64,000 nucleotides of DNA from Ignavibacterium sp037440165 (GTDB lineage: Bacteria > Bacteroidota > Ignavibacteria > Ignavibacteriales > Ignavibacteriaceae), in NCBI RefSeq assembly GCF_037440165.1, contig NZ_JBBIUQ010000001.1, positions 124,001 through 188,000 of the forward strand. Direction: 5' to 3'. The notes under the pieces are model-generated. The model saw nothing but the letters and a program-made list of their open reading frames with translations, had not been told where the DNA came from and did no database searches. Both the position numbers and the translations under genes were made by a program. Shown here piece by piece: positions 43,859 to 54,800 of the stretch. Position 1 is the stretch's first letter. Each line of letters opens with the position of its first letter.

Positions 43859-46186
43859 TTACTTCATCAAAGTCATTTTTTTAGCGAACACCTTATCTCC
43901 AACCTGTAATCTGTAAATGTAGATACCACTTGTAAGTTCTGAAGCATTAAATTCTACTTCATACTTGCCTGCCACTTTATATTCGTTAATGAGTGTTGCA
44001 ATTTCATTACCAAGTATATCATAAATCTTTAATGTTTGATTTCCACTTACAGGTGATTGCCAACTTATTTTTGTACTTGGATTAAATGGATTAGGATAGT
44101 TTTGCTCCAAAGAAAATTCTGTTGGTATAGATTCTTTACTATCATTTTTAACTTCAGTTGTGGTACCGTAATTATAAAGATTCTGAACTTCTTCCACGCC
44201 TAATGCTCGATTAAAAATTTTTATATCGTCAAGTTTACCATAAAAATATTCAGTTGCTCCAGGTACATCTCTACCTATTTCCAGTGGTTTGTTATCAAAT
44301 TGAATTGGACCGGTTAATAACCCATAACTGACATATTCGTTATTTACATAAGTAAATACCGTATCTTCCTTTAACACTGAAGTAATCATATACCATTCAT
44401 TCAGATTCATATTAAACCCTGTTTGAAATACAGTATTATTCCAATTATTAATTGATGTAATTACAGTGTTTGGTGATAAAGCTAATCTGTATTGAAATGC
44501 ATTTTCAGGTGAATTAGATTTCATTATGACTGGCACAAAAGAATTTCCGTTAATTCCCCAATCATAAAGATAAACCCAAGCCGTTTGGGTTAATTCATAT
44601 CTTGGTGATTCTAATAGAACTGTTGATGGAGCGCTTAAATATGAAAAGCTTCCATTAAATTCAAAAGCTGAGTTAGCAGCACCGAATCTGTCTGCCGTAG
44701 GAGTTGCACTTAATACAGTGGCATTATTTCCATATGCAGCATCTGAACCATCACCGCTAAAACGATAATCAGCTATCAAACCTATCTCGTGCTGACCGGC
44801 TGCAAAGATTCCATTTGCGTCCACTTGCGAACAATAGATATCGAAATCACCGCTTCTTAAATCTGCCCATGCGGCAATAATTCCATCGGATGAATCTGAA
44901 CAAACTGAAAGCTGACCTTGGTTTAAATCTGCCGAACATATTGTTCCGACACGTTTATCTCCGTATGAAGATATTTTAGCAAACCAAATATCTGAGTATT
45001 CAGCGTCTGCTGATACAAATGACAATAATGTACCCCCTGCTTTATCCGAACTAAAATTTAAGTAATTAAATCCGCCATTAAATTGTTGAGCGATAGTTAT
45101 GGTTTGAGACCAGTATTGAATAAAGTTAACGGGATCCGAATAAAATGATCTTACTTTTACAAATGAATCAGAGGAATTATTATTAACCCAGGCTATCATA
45201 TAATACCGACTCCCCGATAAACATAGTTCAGGCATTATATCATCACCCGAATTTCCCTCAAGGTGTTCCCCTTCATATGTTAAAAGGTTTGCACCATTTG
45301 ACAGGACTATTTGACCATAAATATCAAAATTACCCGAGCGGTTATCCTGCCAGGCAATCATATAATTACCATTTTGTAATTGAATTATATCAGGATGCTG
45401 AGCTTGAATGTTTAGATCCGAAGAAGAAAGCCTTAAATCATCCTGATTAAACTCCCATAAAAAATTTCCATTTTGATCAAGCTTTTGAGCGAAGATCATA
45501 CCATCATTATTAAAATAAAAATCTTCCCATACAAAAACCAGATTATCATTTTGATCAATGATTGATTTATAGTTTCTTAAACTCCTTAGATGGTTACCTA
45601 TCTTTCCATTTTCGCCCCAAATCATAATTCCCTGTAAATCCAATTTTTGTATAAATAAATTTGGTAACCCCATTCTATCATCAATACAAACTATATAAAA
45701 ATAATTATCGCTTGTTCTAACAATCTGTGGTTGAGTCTGATTTGAATTATTATCAAAAACGATTACTCCATCGCTATTCCATAGTCTGTTGCCAAGTGAA
45801 TCGATTCTCTGTGCATACAAATCAAAATTCCCATTTCTGTCATCTACCCAAACGATTATTGCTCCGCCATTTTTATCATTAATTATTTTTGGATTACTCT
45901 GTCCAGAATTTACATCACATAATTGCAATCCATTATTTGACAATTTTGTGATACCCTTATTATCAATTCTTTGAAAATAAATTTTGGAAACTCCATTTCT
46001 ACTATCCTCCCATACTATATATGCTCCTCCCTTTTCATCAGAAGTAATATTAGGAGAATTTTGGAATCCAGGTACAGTGCAAATAGGATTATTAATGTAA
46101 GGGTCCTGGTTCCATTGCGATTGGATAGTTATAGCATTAGTTAAAACTAAGAGTAGTAGAATACTTGCAAATGCTTTTTTTCTCAT
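43859..46186 (-). CDS. Secreted propeller-LamG protein with T9SS sorting domain
   Basis: This 775-residue protein has a signal peptide (1-23). N-terminal blades contain I-V-W-E-D-S-R-N-G, I-V-W-V-D-D-R-N-G and I-A-W-Q-D-N-R-S-G (about 24-455). A LamG/concanavalin-like domain at about 467-670 includes F-E-F-N-G-S-F-S-Y-L and G-K-L-D-D-I-K-I-F-N-R-A-L. The T9SS type A sorting domain is Y-P-N-P-F-N-P-S-T-K. It starts 19 nt after the beta-helix gene, so both are likely expressed from the regulated promoter at 48139-48207. A surface adhesin or sugar-binding role is possible but unproven. Confidence 0.85.
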   Translation of the reverse strand: MRKKAFASILLLLVLTNAITIQSQWNQDPYINNPICTVPGFQNSPNITSDEKGGAYIVWEDSRNGVSKIYFQRIDNKGITKLSNNGLQLCDVNSGQSNPKIINDKNGGAIIVWVDDRNGNFDLYAQRIDSLGNRLWNSDGVIVFDNNSNQTQPQIVRTSDNYFYIVCIDDRMGLPNLFIQKLDLQGIMIWGENGKIGNHLRSLRNYKSIIDQNDNLVFVWEDFYFNNDGMIFAQKLDQNGNFLWEFNQDDLRLSSSDLNIQAQHPDIIQLQNGNYMIAWQDNRSGNFDIYGQIVLSNGANLLTYEGEHLEGNSGDDIMPELCLSGSRYYMIAWVNNNSSDSFVKVRSFYSDPVNFIQYWSQTITIAQQFNGGFNYLNFSSDKAGGTLLSFVSADAEYSDIWFAKISSYGDKRVGTICSADLNQGQLSVCSDSSDGIIAAWADLRSGDFDIYCSQVDANGIFAAGQHEIGLIADYRFSGDGSDAAYGNNATVLSATPTADRFGAANSAFEFNGSFSYLSAPSTVLLESPRYELTQTAWVYLYDWGINGNSFVPVIMKSNSPENAFQYRLALSPNTVITSINNWNNTVFQTGFNMNLNEWYMITSVLKEDTVFTYVNNEYVSYGLLTGPIQFDNKPLEIGRDVPGATEYFYGKLDDIKIFNRALGVEEVQNLYNYGTTTEVKNDSKESIPTEFSLEQNYPNPFNPSTKISWQSPVSGNQTLKIYDILGNEIATLINEYKVAGKYEVEFNASELTSGIYIYRLQVGDKVFAKKMTLMK

Positions 46187-46205
46187 TTTCTTTTTCTCAA
46201 TAAAT

Positions 46206-48101
46206 CTATTTTAACAAAGTCATTTTCTTAGTCTGTATGAACGAGCCAGCTTGAATTCTGTAGAAATAAATTCCAGATGCTAATCCTACGGAATTGAAAT
46301 TCATTTCGTAGTTGCCAGCTTGCTTTGTTTCGTTTATTAGCTCAGCAACCTCTTCACCTAGTGAGTTGTAAACTTTTAATGAAACCAATTCTTCATTAGG
46401 AATTGAAAATGAAATTGATGTAGATGGATTAAAAGGATTGGGATAGTTTTGATTTAATACAAAATCAGTTGGTGTTTGTAGTTCATCCTCAACATCAGTT
46501 ACAATATTTAATCGTGCAAAGTTTGAAGTGTTACCCCAAAAGTCTGTTGCAGTAACTGCTATTGCTTCTATATTAAGATTTGTAGTGTAAGAAAAATTAC
46601 CATTGCCATCAGTATTTGTTGTACCGATTCTAAAATATGCAGAGGCAGGCAGTTCAAATTTATTAGCACTGTAAATATCAATAATGGCATTTGGCAGTGA
46701 ATGCTTTCCGGTAATCAAACCGGCGTTGTATTGAAGATTAAAAGGTTCTTTTATTCTGGCATTTGCTGAGGTATCAACAAAAAGATTTGTTAGGCCATTT
46801 GAATGCAGTGTATTTCTTCTTACAGTTATGCGTTCAGGAGAGTAACCTTGAAGAGGTACAATATCAACACCAATAGATCCGTTACCAACTATTGTGTTGC
46901 CTGTGTAATTTCCATTTTCATCCTGTCCTATTTTAACAATACCAACATTGCCGGCAATTAAAATTCCATCGCCGTCATTCGGGAAAGATCCCTGTGCACC
47001 ATCTGTACCAATTGAATTGCCGTGAATGATATGACCATTAGTGTAAGTTTCGTCATCATAACCAAAGATGGAAATACCTTCATTGTTATTGCCGGAGATG
47101 ATGTTATCAATAATTTGTGCACTCATCGTTCCATTTGTAATCGTAATTCCCCTTGCATTGGGTACTGCGGAGGTCTTATCTGGATTTAAACCAATGTTAT
47201 TATTCTTGATTAAATTATCTGAAGAGTAGCTGTCCGGAGGAGCACCACTTATAATTATTCCATAAACTGAATTGCCTGAGATAACATTTCCATCATCCCA
47301 ATTATCACCACCAATAATATTATTGTCTGAACCGCCAATAGTAATTCCCTGCCCGTTTCCTGCATCAGTTCTTCCATCATATGTGGTTCCGATAAGGTTA
47401 TGTTGTACTTTATTTCCTGAACCCAATGCTATTTCAATTCCCACAACAGCATTTCCGCAAATAAGATTTCCATTTGCCATATCTGATTTGCCAATTTCAT
47501 TATTGCTACCACTAATAATCATTCCAAATTGATTTGGCATTAAAGTACCATCTTGAGTTATGCCAAAGTAATTGTTAAAGACTTTGTTATTGTCTCCATC
47601 AATAGTCAGTCCTACTTGTGCATTTACAAATTCATTGTAGTATGGAAATTCTCCTACAGTATTATTATTACCCTCCAATAAAAGCCCTAAGTAACCTGAG
47701 ATTCTCAGTCCCCGTACTTTAGTATTATTCTTAGCTATTATCATACCACTGAATCCACCACTAATTTCGATCTGATTTGCTCCATCAATCTCACAAAAGT
47801 CTTCAAGGTAAATGGCATCAATCAGATTTATAGTTCCCGATGTGCTGAATATATATTTTGCAGAGGTATTTCTGTTATATGCTTCCTGAATTGCTGCTCT
47901 TAATGTGCATCTTCCCAGTGCATCATTGCAAATACCATCCCTTGATTCATCAACAGGAGTATTTGGATTATTATATGCGTATGCATATTCATCGTCAGCA
48001 GTAGAATTTATTGTATAAACTTCCTGAGGCATTATGTTAATAGAAGAAAAAATCAAAAATGATAAAACTATATAGGCAATGGTTGTGTAGTAATTTCGCA
48101 T
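46206..48101 (-). CDS. Secreted right-handed beta-helix protein with T9SS sorting domain
   Basis: This 631-residue protein has a signal peptide (1-26) and a CSLREA-like start (C-T-L-R-A-A-I-Q-E-A-Y at about 66-76). Many beta-helix rungs (G-N-N-N, G-S-N-N-E-I-G, N-V-I-S-G-N) run to about 440. A beta-sandwich-like part follows at about 455-545, then the T9SS type A sorting domain (Y-P-N-P-F-N-P-S-T-S). Parallel beta-helices are common in polysaccharide-binding or adhesive surface proteins. The upstream region holds a shared activator-type promoter module. It heads a two-gene transcript with the LamG protein. Confidence 0.87.
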   Translation of the reverse strand: MRNYYTTIAYIVLSFLIFSSINIMPQEVYTINSTADDEYAYAYNNPNTPVDESRDGICNDALGRCTLRAAIQEAYNRNTSAKYIFSTSGTINLIDAIYLEDFCEIDGANQIEISGGFSGMIIAKNNTKVRGLRISGYLGLLLEGNNNTVGEFPYYNEFVNAQVGLTIDGDNNKVFNNYFGITQDGTLMPNQFGMIISGSNNEIGKSDMANGNLICGNAVVGIEIALGSGNKVQHNLIGTTYDGRTDAGNGQGITIGGSDNNIIGGDNWDDGNVISGNSVYGIIISGAPPDSYSSDNLIKNNNIGLNPDKTSAVPNARGITITNGTMSAQIIDNIISGNNNEGISIFGYDDETYTNGHIIHGNSIGTDGAQGSFPNDGDGILIAGNVGIVKIGQDENGNYTGNTIVGNGSIGVDIVPLQGYSPERITVRRNTLHSNGLTNLFVDTSANARIKEPFNLQYNAGLITGKHSLPNAIIDIYSANKFELPASAYFRIGTTNTDGNGNFSYTTNLNIEAIAVTATDFWGNTSNFARLNIVTDVEDELQTPTDFVLNQNYPNPFNPSTSISFSIPNEELVSLKVYNSLGEEVAELINETKQAGNYEMNFNSVGLASGIYFYRIQAGSFIQTKKMTLLK

Positions 48102-48138
48102 GTTATTTGTCTCTTAGATTTTATTAGAAATTTTACCG

Positions 48139-48207
48139 CAAAACTATTCCATGTTTTAAGAAAAATTTGTCGTTATTGTTTCAAACTTTAGCGGATTTGT
48201 TGCAAAA
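48139..48207 (-). promoter_or_regulatory. Predicted activator-dependent promoter of the beta-helix/LamG operon (module copy 1)
   Basis: Half-sites TGTCGTTATTGTTTCAAA at 48168 and TAGCGGATTTGTTGCAAA at 48189 start 21 bp apart (plus-strand reading). Towards the gene, 21 nt beyond the first half-site, is the -7 box TAGTTTTG (48139-48146, minus strand). No TTG occupies -33. The first start codon is 38 nt from the -7 box. Confidence 0.65.
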
Positions 48208-48247
48208 TTCTTCGGTTATCACCTGATAAGGCAAAACTATTTAGAGA

Positions 48248-48277
48248 TTGGCTATCAGGTTTTAAACTGATAGCCAA
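48248..48277 (-). terminator. Perfect 11-bp hairpin after the 1111-residue T9SS gene
   Basis: TTGGCTATCAG (48248-48258) and CTGATAGCCAA (48267-48277) pair perfectly with an 8-nt AT loop. It lies 16 nt past the stop. The tail is only mildly T-rich, so termination is likely but not certain. Confidence 0.55.
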
Positions 48278-48293
48278 CTTTAATACATATTTA

Positions 48294-51200
48294 TTATTTC
48301 AGGAGGAGAAGTTTTTTAATATTCGAATAATCTTTTGTACTAACAAGATCACGAGCACTCAATTTGTACAAGTAAACACCTGATGAAAGATCTTTCGCAT
48401 CAAAAACAATTTCATGGTAGCCAGATGATTGAACATCATTTACAAGCTCTTTTATCTGCTGACCGAGTAAATTATAAATTGTAATTGTGACTTTACTCTC
48501 ATTCGGAAGTGCATACCTGATTGTTGTGCTTGGATTAAATGGATTTGGATAATTTTGGAATAGTTCAAAATTCTGCGGAATTGTTCCGGCTAAGTCCTCA
48601 ATACCTGTAGTAAATCCTGTAGAATCCGCAATTGTTATATCATCGAAATAGTAAGTGTTGCCATACGGAGTATAAGCACCAATTCTAAAGATTACATTAT
48701 TTTGACTAAAATTGGAAAGTGAAGCTAAAATGTTAACATAGTTGGTTCCACTGAAACTCTGTTCTTTAAGAGTTATCCAGTTAGAACCAAAATTACTTGA
48801 TGCTTCAACCTTTAAATACCCTGTTCCTCCATCTGCTTTTTTAACCCAAAGTGAAACATACGGCTTGGGCGCATTTGCAAGATTCAGAGAACCAGCAAGT
48901 GTCAGATAAGCATAACCATTTTCACCCGCAGCAGAACGCAATGCCCAAACCTGCGTTCCACTATGTGCATTTGTTGGTAGAATATTCCATTGCCCGTCTA
49001 TCCAAAGATGTCGGGATACAGAGTCATTCTCGGCATCATCATTTAAAGGGATTCCCTGGGTTCGCGGATTATTAAAGATTTCTACATCATCAATATGCCA
49101 GCCATCTTGATTATTCTGTCCATTTGATTGAACTGAGAATCTTAAATAAACAGAATTTTGAAGCCTTAATTTCACCAAGTCAAATTCTCTCTGCTCCCAT
49201 AATGATGATGAACTACCACTAAATCCAGCAACTCTTGTCCAGCTATTTCCATCAGTAGAGAAATCAATATATCCCCAATCTAAATTAGCTTCAAAAGAAT
49301 ATTTATGATTGAAGCGAAGAGTTGGACGAGAAACAGATAAGGTATTAATGTTTACAATTATTCTTCTATCAGATGAAGTTGAGTAATTACCACTTGGACT
49401 ATCCTCCAATGCGTGTGTTCCGCTGTGACCAGCATCTGATGAGTCATCTTGTGTAACCGCCCAGGGTAAATCTGCTGCCCAGGAATAAGTTCCCTCAAAT
49501 GTTTGAATAAAAGGTGCAACTTGGGCGGTGAGATTAAAACTCGTGCTTAAGTCTGCTCTATCAGTTCCCTGATTAATCAACAGTTGAGTATCTTGTTCGT
49601 AAAGTTTAGCATAATAAACAGTATTTACGAATGCAAGATCAGTTAGTGTAGTTTCAATCGTTGCTTGATTAAAAATATCAAATACTTTTGTCTCATTCCT
49701 GTTTTCAAGAGATGGTGTAGCATAATAATCGTTTACAGTGTTTTGATTAGTTGAAAGTACTACGCGGTAATGATGAAAATCAGGAGCAGTTGATGCACCC
49801 CATCTTACTTTCATTCCAAGATTGGTTGGGTTTAATAAAACAAGCGATCTTGGTGTTGGTGCATTATCAATCAATATATCATCTATGTAATATGAATCCC
49901 CATATGGAGTATAACAACCGATTCGCACCATGAAATTTGCTGTTCGGAAGTTTGACAGAGGATATTGAAATCTCTGATAGTTCCCGTAAAAAGAATTTTC
50001 TCCAATTACTGTCCAAGTTAAGCCTCCATCTCCAGAAGCTTCGACTTTAACATATCCACTTCCAGCGTCAGCCTTTCTTGTCCAAAATGACAGATATGGA
50101 TTAGCTGCACCAGATAAGTTCATTACTCCACCCAAAGTAAGATAACTATATGTTCCACCTGAGCGTTTTAAAGACCAAACCTGAGCACCACTATGAGCAT
50201 TAGCAAGTTTGAGCTCAAATGCACCAGCAGTCCAGTTATTGGTTGAAAATGTATCTGTTTCAACATCATCAAAGAATGGGAAAGCAATTACTTTAGGATT
50301 ATTCAAAACCTGAACATCATCAAGGTGCCAACCATCCTGTTGATTTGCTCCGCTGGAAACAACTCTGAATCGCACATAAGCTGTTGATGTGGTTTGTTTG
50401 AGAAAGCCAATGTCATAAGTGTCAGAAATCCACTCACCAGCACTGTTTCCGGTATATCCATTTAAAGTAACCCAATTGACATTGTTATCAGAAACATCTA
50501 TATAACCAAAATCAGACCCAGTTTCGAATGAATATTTTTGATTGATTCTCAGTAATGGTCTTTGAACACCTGAAAGATTTATCATTGCGACTAATCTTCT
50601 GTCTGCATCTGCCGGGTAATTACCTTGCGGACTGTCTTCATAAGCATGTGTTGGGCTATGACCAGGATCTCCGGCATCATCGGTTGTAACCAGCCAGGGA
50701 ATATCTGCAACCCAATTGTAGCTTCCTTCAAATGTTTGTGTGAATGGTGCAACCTCTGCAGTAGCATTAAATGAAGTAGATAAGTCTGCTCTTGACGAAC
50801 CCTGATTAACAAAATTCTGAGTATCCTCTTCATATACTTTTGCATAGTAAATAGTATTTGTAAATGTCAGATCCGTCAAGACAGTATCTAGTTTAGTTTT
50901 CTGATAAATATCAAATACTCTTGTTTCTTCCCGATTTTGAGTTTTAGCAGTTGCATAATAATTATTAACAGTATTTTGATTAGTTGAAAGAATAATTCTA
51001 TAACGGTAAAAATCCAACGAAGTTGATTGGTTCCAATGTACATTCATTCCATTTTCTGTCGGATTTGATAATAGAATTGGTTGTGGATCAGGTGCCTCGT
51101 CAATTCTAATATCATCCACATAATAGGTGTTTCCATAAGGCGCATAGCAACCTATACGTAATAGCACATTTGCTTGTCGGTAATTACTTAATGATTCCTG

Positions 51201-51629
51201 AATTCTGATATACTGAAAACCAGTATAATTTCCCTCTGTTAATACTACCCAATTGTTTCCACCATCTGTAGAAACTTCAATTTTAATGTAACCATTTCCT
51301 CCATCTGCTTTTCTTGTCCAAAATGAAAAGTATGGATTAACAGTTGATGCTAAATTGATGCTGCTGGCAAGAGTCAAATACTGATAACTGCCGGTTGCCG
51401 GAAGCATTCCCCAAACCTGTGTGCCGCTATGTGAGTTTGCGACTAATATTTTCCAAATTGTGGTATCTCGCTGCCAGTATGTTGAAGACTGATTTGAATT
51501 TTCAACATCATCATAGAATGGGAAGGAAACTTCAATATTATAAGGTTGAGTGTTTCCTAGATCCTGTGGGTATAAATGCCCATAGAACAACAAAAAAAGT
51601 ATCGAGAGCAATGAAAAATTTTTAGCCAT
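48294..51629 (-). CDS. Repeat-built surface protein (A-B-C-A-B-C-A) with T9SS sorting domain
   Basis: This 1111-residue protein has a signal peptide (1-21). Unit A is a jelly-roll/MAM-like domain (W-T-R-K-A-D-G-G, A-P-Y-G-N-T-Y-Y-V-D-D-I) and occurs at about 36-180, 450-590 and 858-1000. Unit B is Fn3-like (L-S-T-N-Q-N-T-V-N-x-Y-Y-A-T) at about 185-285 and 597-697. Unit C is another jelly roll (Q-T-F-E-G, Q-D-G-W-H-x-D-D-V) at about 292-447 and 703-853. The repeat period is about 410 residues. The T9SS sorting domain is at about 1020-1111. The gene has the same promoter module as the beta-helix operon and the small ORFs. Confidence 0.87.
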   Translation of the reverse strand: MAKNFSLLSILFLLFYGHLYPQDLGNTQPYNIEVSFPFYDDVENSNQSSTYWQRDTTIWKILVANSHSGTQVWGMLPATGSYQYLTLASSINLASTVNPYFSFWTRKADGGNGYIKIEVSTDGGNNWVVLTEGNYTGFQYIRIQESLSNYRQANVLLRIGCYAPYGNTYYVDDIRIDEAPDPQPILLSNPTENGMNVHWNQSTSLDFYRYRIILSTNQNTVNNYYATAKTQNREETRVFDIYQKTKLDTVLTDLTFTNTIYYAKVYEEDTQNFVNQGSSRADLSTSFNATAEVAPFTQTFEGSYNWVADIPWLVTTDDAGDPGHSPTHAYEDSPQGNYPADADRRLVAMINLSGVQRPLLRINQKYSFETGSDFGYIDVSDNNVNWVTLNGYTGNSAGEWISDTYDIGFLKQTTSTAYVRFRVVSSGANQQDGWHLDDVQVLNNPKVIAFPFFDDVETDTFSTNNWTAGAFELKLANAHSGAQVWSLKRSGGTYSYLTLGGVMNLSGAANPYLSFWTRKADAGSGYVKVEASGDGGLTWTVIGENSFYGNYQRFQYPLSNFRTANFMVRIGCYTPYGDSYYIDDILIDNAPTPRSLVLLNPTNLGMKVRWGASTAPDFHHYRVVLSTNQNTVNDYYATPSLENRNETKVFDIFNQATIETTLTDLAFVNTVYYAKLYEQDTQLLINQGTDRADLSTSFNLTAQVAPFIQTFEGTYSWAADLPWAVTQDDSSDAGHSGTHALEDSPSGNYSTSSDRRIIVNINTLSVSRPTLRFNHKYSFEANLDWGYIDFSTDGNSWTRVAGFSGSSSSLWEQREFDLVKLRLQNSVYLRFSVQSNGQNNQDGWHIDDVEIFNNPRTQGIPLNDDAENDSVSRHLWIDGQWNILPTNAHSGTQVWALRSAAGENGYAYLTLAGSLNLANAPKPYVSLWVKKADGGTGYLKVEASSNFGSNWITLKEQSFSGTNYVNILASLSNFSQNNVIFRIGAYTPYGNTYYFDDITIADSTGFTTGIEDLAGTIPQNFELFQNYPNPFNPSTTIRYALPNESKVTITIYNLLGQQIKELVNDVQSSGYHEIVFDAKDLSSGVYLYKLSARDLVSTKDYSNIKKLLLLK

Positions 51630-51710
51630 TTTGGATTCCTCTTTGTGATATTAGTTTGTGAATTAGTCTGAATCGTAAAAGTCAAAACAGAACTTTACTA
51701 TTCTCTATGG

Positions 51711-51776
51711 CTAAACTAGTGTAATTTAATAGAGAGGAATGTCGTTTTTATCTCAATATATAGCGATATTGTTGCA
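51711..51776 (-). promoter_or_regulatory. Predicted activator-dependent promoter of the 1111-residue gene (module copy 2)
   Basis: Half-sites TGTCGTTTTTATCTCAA at 51740 and TAGCGATATTGTTGCAT at 51761 start 21 bp apart. The -7 box TAGTTTAG (51711-51718, minus strand) lies exactly 21 nt from the first half-site, with one mismatch to TAnnTTTG. No -33 TTG is present. The site is between this gene and the HTCS stop codon. Confidence 0.62.
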
Positions 51777-51807
51777 TATTGATCAGAGAATTTAATCCTA
51801 TTAAGGA

Positions 51808-54800
51808 TTATCTTGATTTTGTTTGTTTTGCAACGAATTCTGAAGGGAGACAATCAAACATTTGTTTGAATGCCTTTGTGAAATGTGATGGACTGTTAAA
51901 TCCTATTTCTAATGCAATTTGTGTTACGCTTAGCTTCTTTTCAATTAGTAAAGCTGCTGCTTTTTTAAGTTTAACCGTTCGTATAAATTCACCCGGAGAT
52001 TGATTTGTTAATGAATTCAATTTCCTGTGTAACTGACTGCGGCTTAAAAACATTTCTTCAGCGAATCTCTCGGTATTGAAATTTAGATCATAAATGTTCT
52101 TTTCAACTATCTCTATTGCACGATTGATAAACTCAGAATCAACTTGTTTATCAGCAATTTCTTCCGGTTTTATTTCTAGAGTTTTACTGAATTTTTCTTT
52201 AAGTAATCTTCTTTGCTTCAGCAGATTTTTAATTCTTACTATAAGCTCTTTTGGATTGAATGGTTTCGTTATATAATCATCTGCGCCTAACTCTAAGCCA
52301 TCTAATTTATCTTCTGTTGCAATTTTGGCTGTTAATAAAATTACCGGAATGTGGCTTGTTTTCCAATCGGATTTTAATCTTCTGCAAAGTTCCAAACCAT
52401 CCATTTCGGGCATCATTATATCACTTAAAATTAAATCAGGTAATTCTTCAAGTGATTTTTCAATTGCATCTTGTCCATTTACAGCAAGTGTTAATCTGAA
52501 CTCATTCTTAAGCAATGTGCTGATAAAATATCTTACATCTTCCGAATCTTCGACAATAAGTATTAGTGGTTTATCGTTTTGTTTATCAATTACATTTGCA
52601 ATCTGTTCTGTAGAAATTTCCTGTGATACTTTGAATTCTGTTTTCTTGTCTGGTTCAATTATCTCCTTTATGGTTATTTTTTGATTTTCATCAAGATAAC
52701 CGTCCGATAATGGAATAGTAACAAAGAAATCGCTGCCAACTCCTTTTTTACTTTTAACTTCTATTTTCCAGCGATGTAAGTCAATAAATTCTTTTATTAA
52801 AGATAATCCTATTCCAAAACCTGAATAATTTTTTTTAACACTATCACTCGCCTGATAAAAACGATCGAAGACTTTCTCTAATTCATTTTCATCAATTCCA
52901 ATTCCTGTATCAGAAACTGCAATAATGACACTTTCTGCTCCGTGAATATTATTAACTTTCATTGAGAGTGTAATTAAACCATTTCTGTTTGTAAATTTTA
53001 ACGCATTTGAAAGAAGGTTGCTCAGAATTTTTTCAAGAATATCTTTATCAAACCAGCAGTAGATTTGCTCGACTTCAGTTTCGAATTTCAAAGAAATTTC
53101 TTTTGCCTCAGCTGCAGATTTAAATTCATAGAAAATATTTCTTGCAAAGAGAACTATATCGTCTTTAGTTGCTTTTACAAGAATTTTTGCCGAATCAAGT
53201 TGTGTTAGCTCTAACAGTTGATCAATAAGCAATTTCAATTTGCTGCTGCTTTTAGAAGCGAGATTTGCCAAATCTACAACTTCGTTTGAAGCTTTTTGTA
53301 TTATCGCTTCAATCGGTCCCTGAATTAGCATCAGAGGTGTTCGAAGTTCGTGAGAAATGTTCGCAAAAAATCTTGACTTCATCGCTTCGACTTCACGAAG
53401 TTTTTCTGCCTCGAATTCTTTCATCTTCAAATCATTTAAAAGTTTTGCCTTGTTCAATTCTAATCTTCGAATCATCAAAATACCGCCTAAGAAAAGTAAA
53501 ATAAATCCTGCATAAGCCCACGGTGTTCTCCACCAGGGTGGATTAACAACTACCATTAAAGAAGTTGGTTCATCATTCCAAACACCATCGCTGTTGGTTG
53601 CTTTTACAAGAAATTCATATTCACCCGGATTCAGATTCGTATATGTTACAAATCTTCTGTCATCGGTGTAGTTCCAGTTCTTATCAAATCCTTTCAACAT
53701 AAAAGCATATTTGGTAGAGCCCGGATTATTGAAATCTGTGGAAGTAAAACTGAATGAGAAAACATTCTGACTGTAAGAAAGATTAATCTTTCGGTTATTG
53801 AAAACAGTTTCCAATTGCTCTGGATCATCAAACAGTGATTTATTGAAAAGCTGAAAATCACTAATGGAAACTTTTGGTTTAAATTGCGAAGGGTTAATAT
53901 CTGAAGCTGTAAATATTTTCAATCCCTCATTTGAACCAAACAGATAGGTTTTATTATAAAAATTCAGTGAAGCTCCAGCTGAATAATCCAGATGCTTCCT
54001 TTCAAGGTAGTAAGGTAATCGATTAAACCGACTGATGCTTTTATCATAAGTAAAAATTCCGTTACTTGTTGATACCCATAAATTCCCATTTTCATCTTCA
54101 ACTACTGAATTAACAACTTCAGAGGTTAATCCATCTTCCGCCGTGTAAGTTTTTGATGACAGAATAATATCATCAATCTCAGAAAAATCAGTTGTGTTTT
54201 TCAAAATAAGTTTTGTTAAACCGTAATCATGGCAAATCCACAAAATTGTATTGTCATTTTTGCCTGCTGATGATGAATAAGATTCAGTAATGTGTAATAT
54301 TGAATTACTTTTTAGATGTCCCCGGCTGTTTTCTGTTGTCAGCGAAACAAATGTATTCTTTTCAGGATTGAAATAATTCAAACCACCTCCATTTGTCCCG
54401 AGCCAAATTCGCCCGGATTTATCAACCAGACCAGACCATACATCATTAAAACTAATTGAACCTTTAAGATTTTTATCGCTCCGCCAGAACTGAATTTTAT
54501 TCGTCTTCTTTTCTAATCGGATTAGTCCTCCACCCCAGGTTCCGATATATAAATTACCTTTTGAATCATCTGTTATTGATTTAATAAAATTATATGCTTG
54601 AGTCTGAAACAGTGGATATTCAATTTTAATTTTTCTTAACTGTTTTGATTTTAAATTGAAGTTAAACAATCCTTGTCCGTATGTACCAATCCATAATTGA
54701 TCATTATCTTTCAGTAAAGACCAAATGTTAAGATCTCCTACTTGTGATATTTTTTGCTCGGAAAGTGATTTAAGATTGAAATTATATAATCCTTTAGATG

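Noticed and set aside
48168..48204. The half-site TAGCGGATTTGTTGCA looked like a sigma-54 -24/-12 promoter on the plus strand.
   Set aside because: The essential -24 GG is not present and the direction points to the 3' end of the adjacent gene. All three copies fit an activator plus -7 box on the minus strand better.
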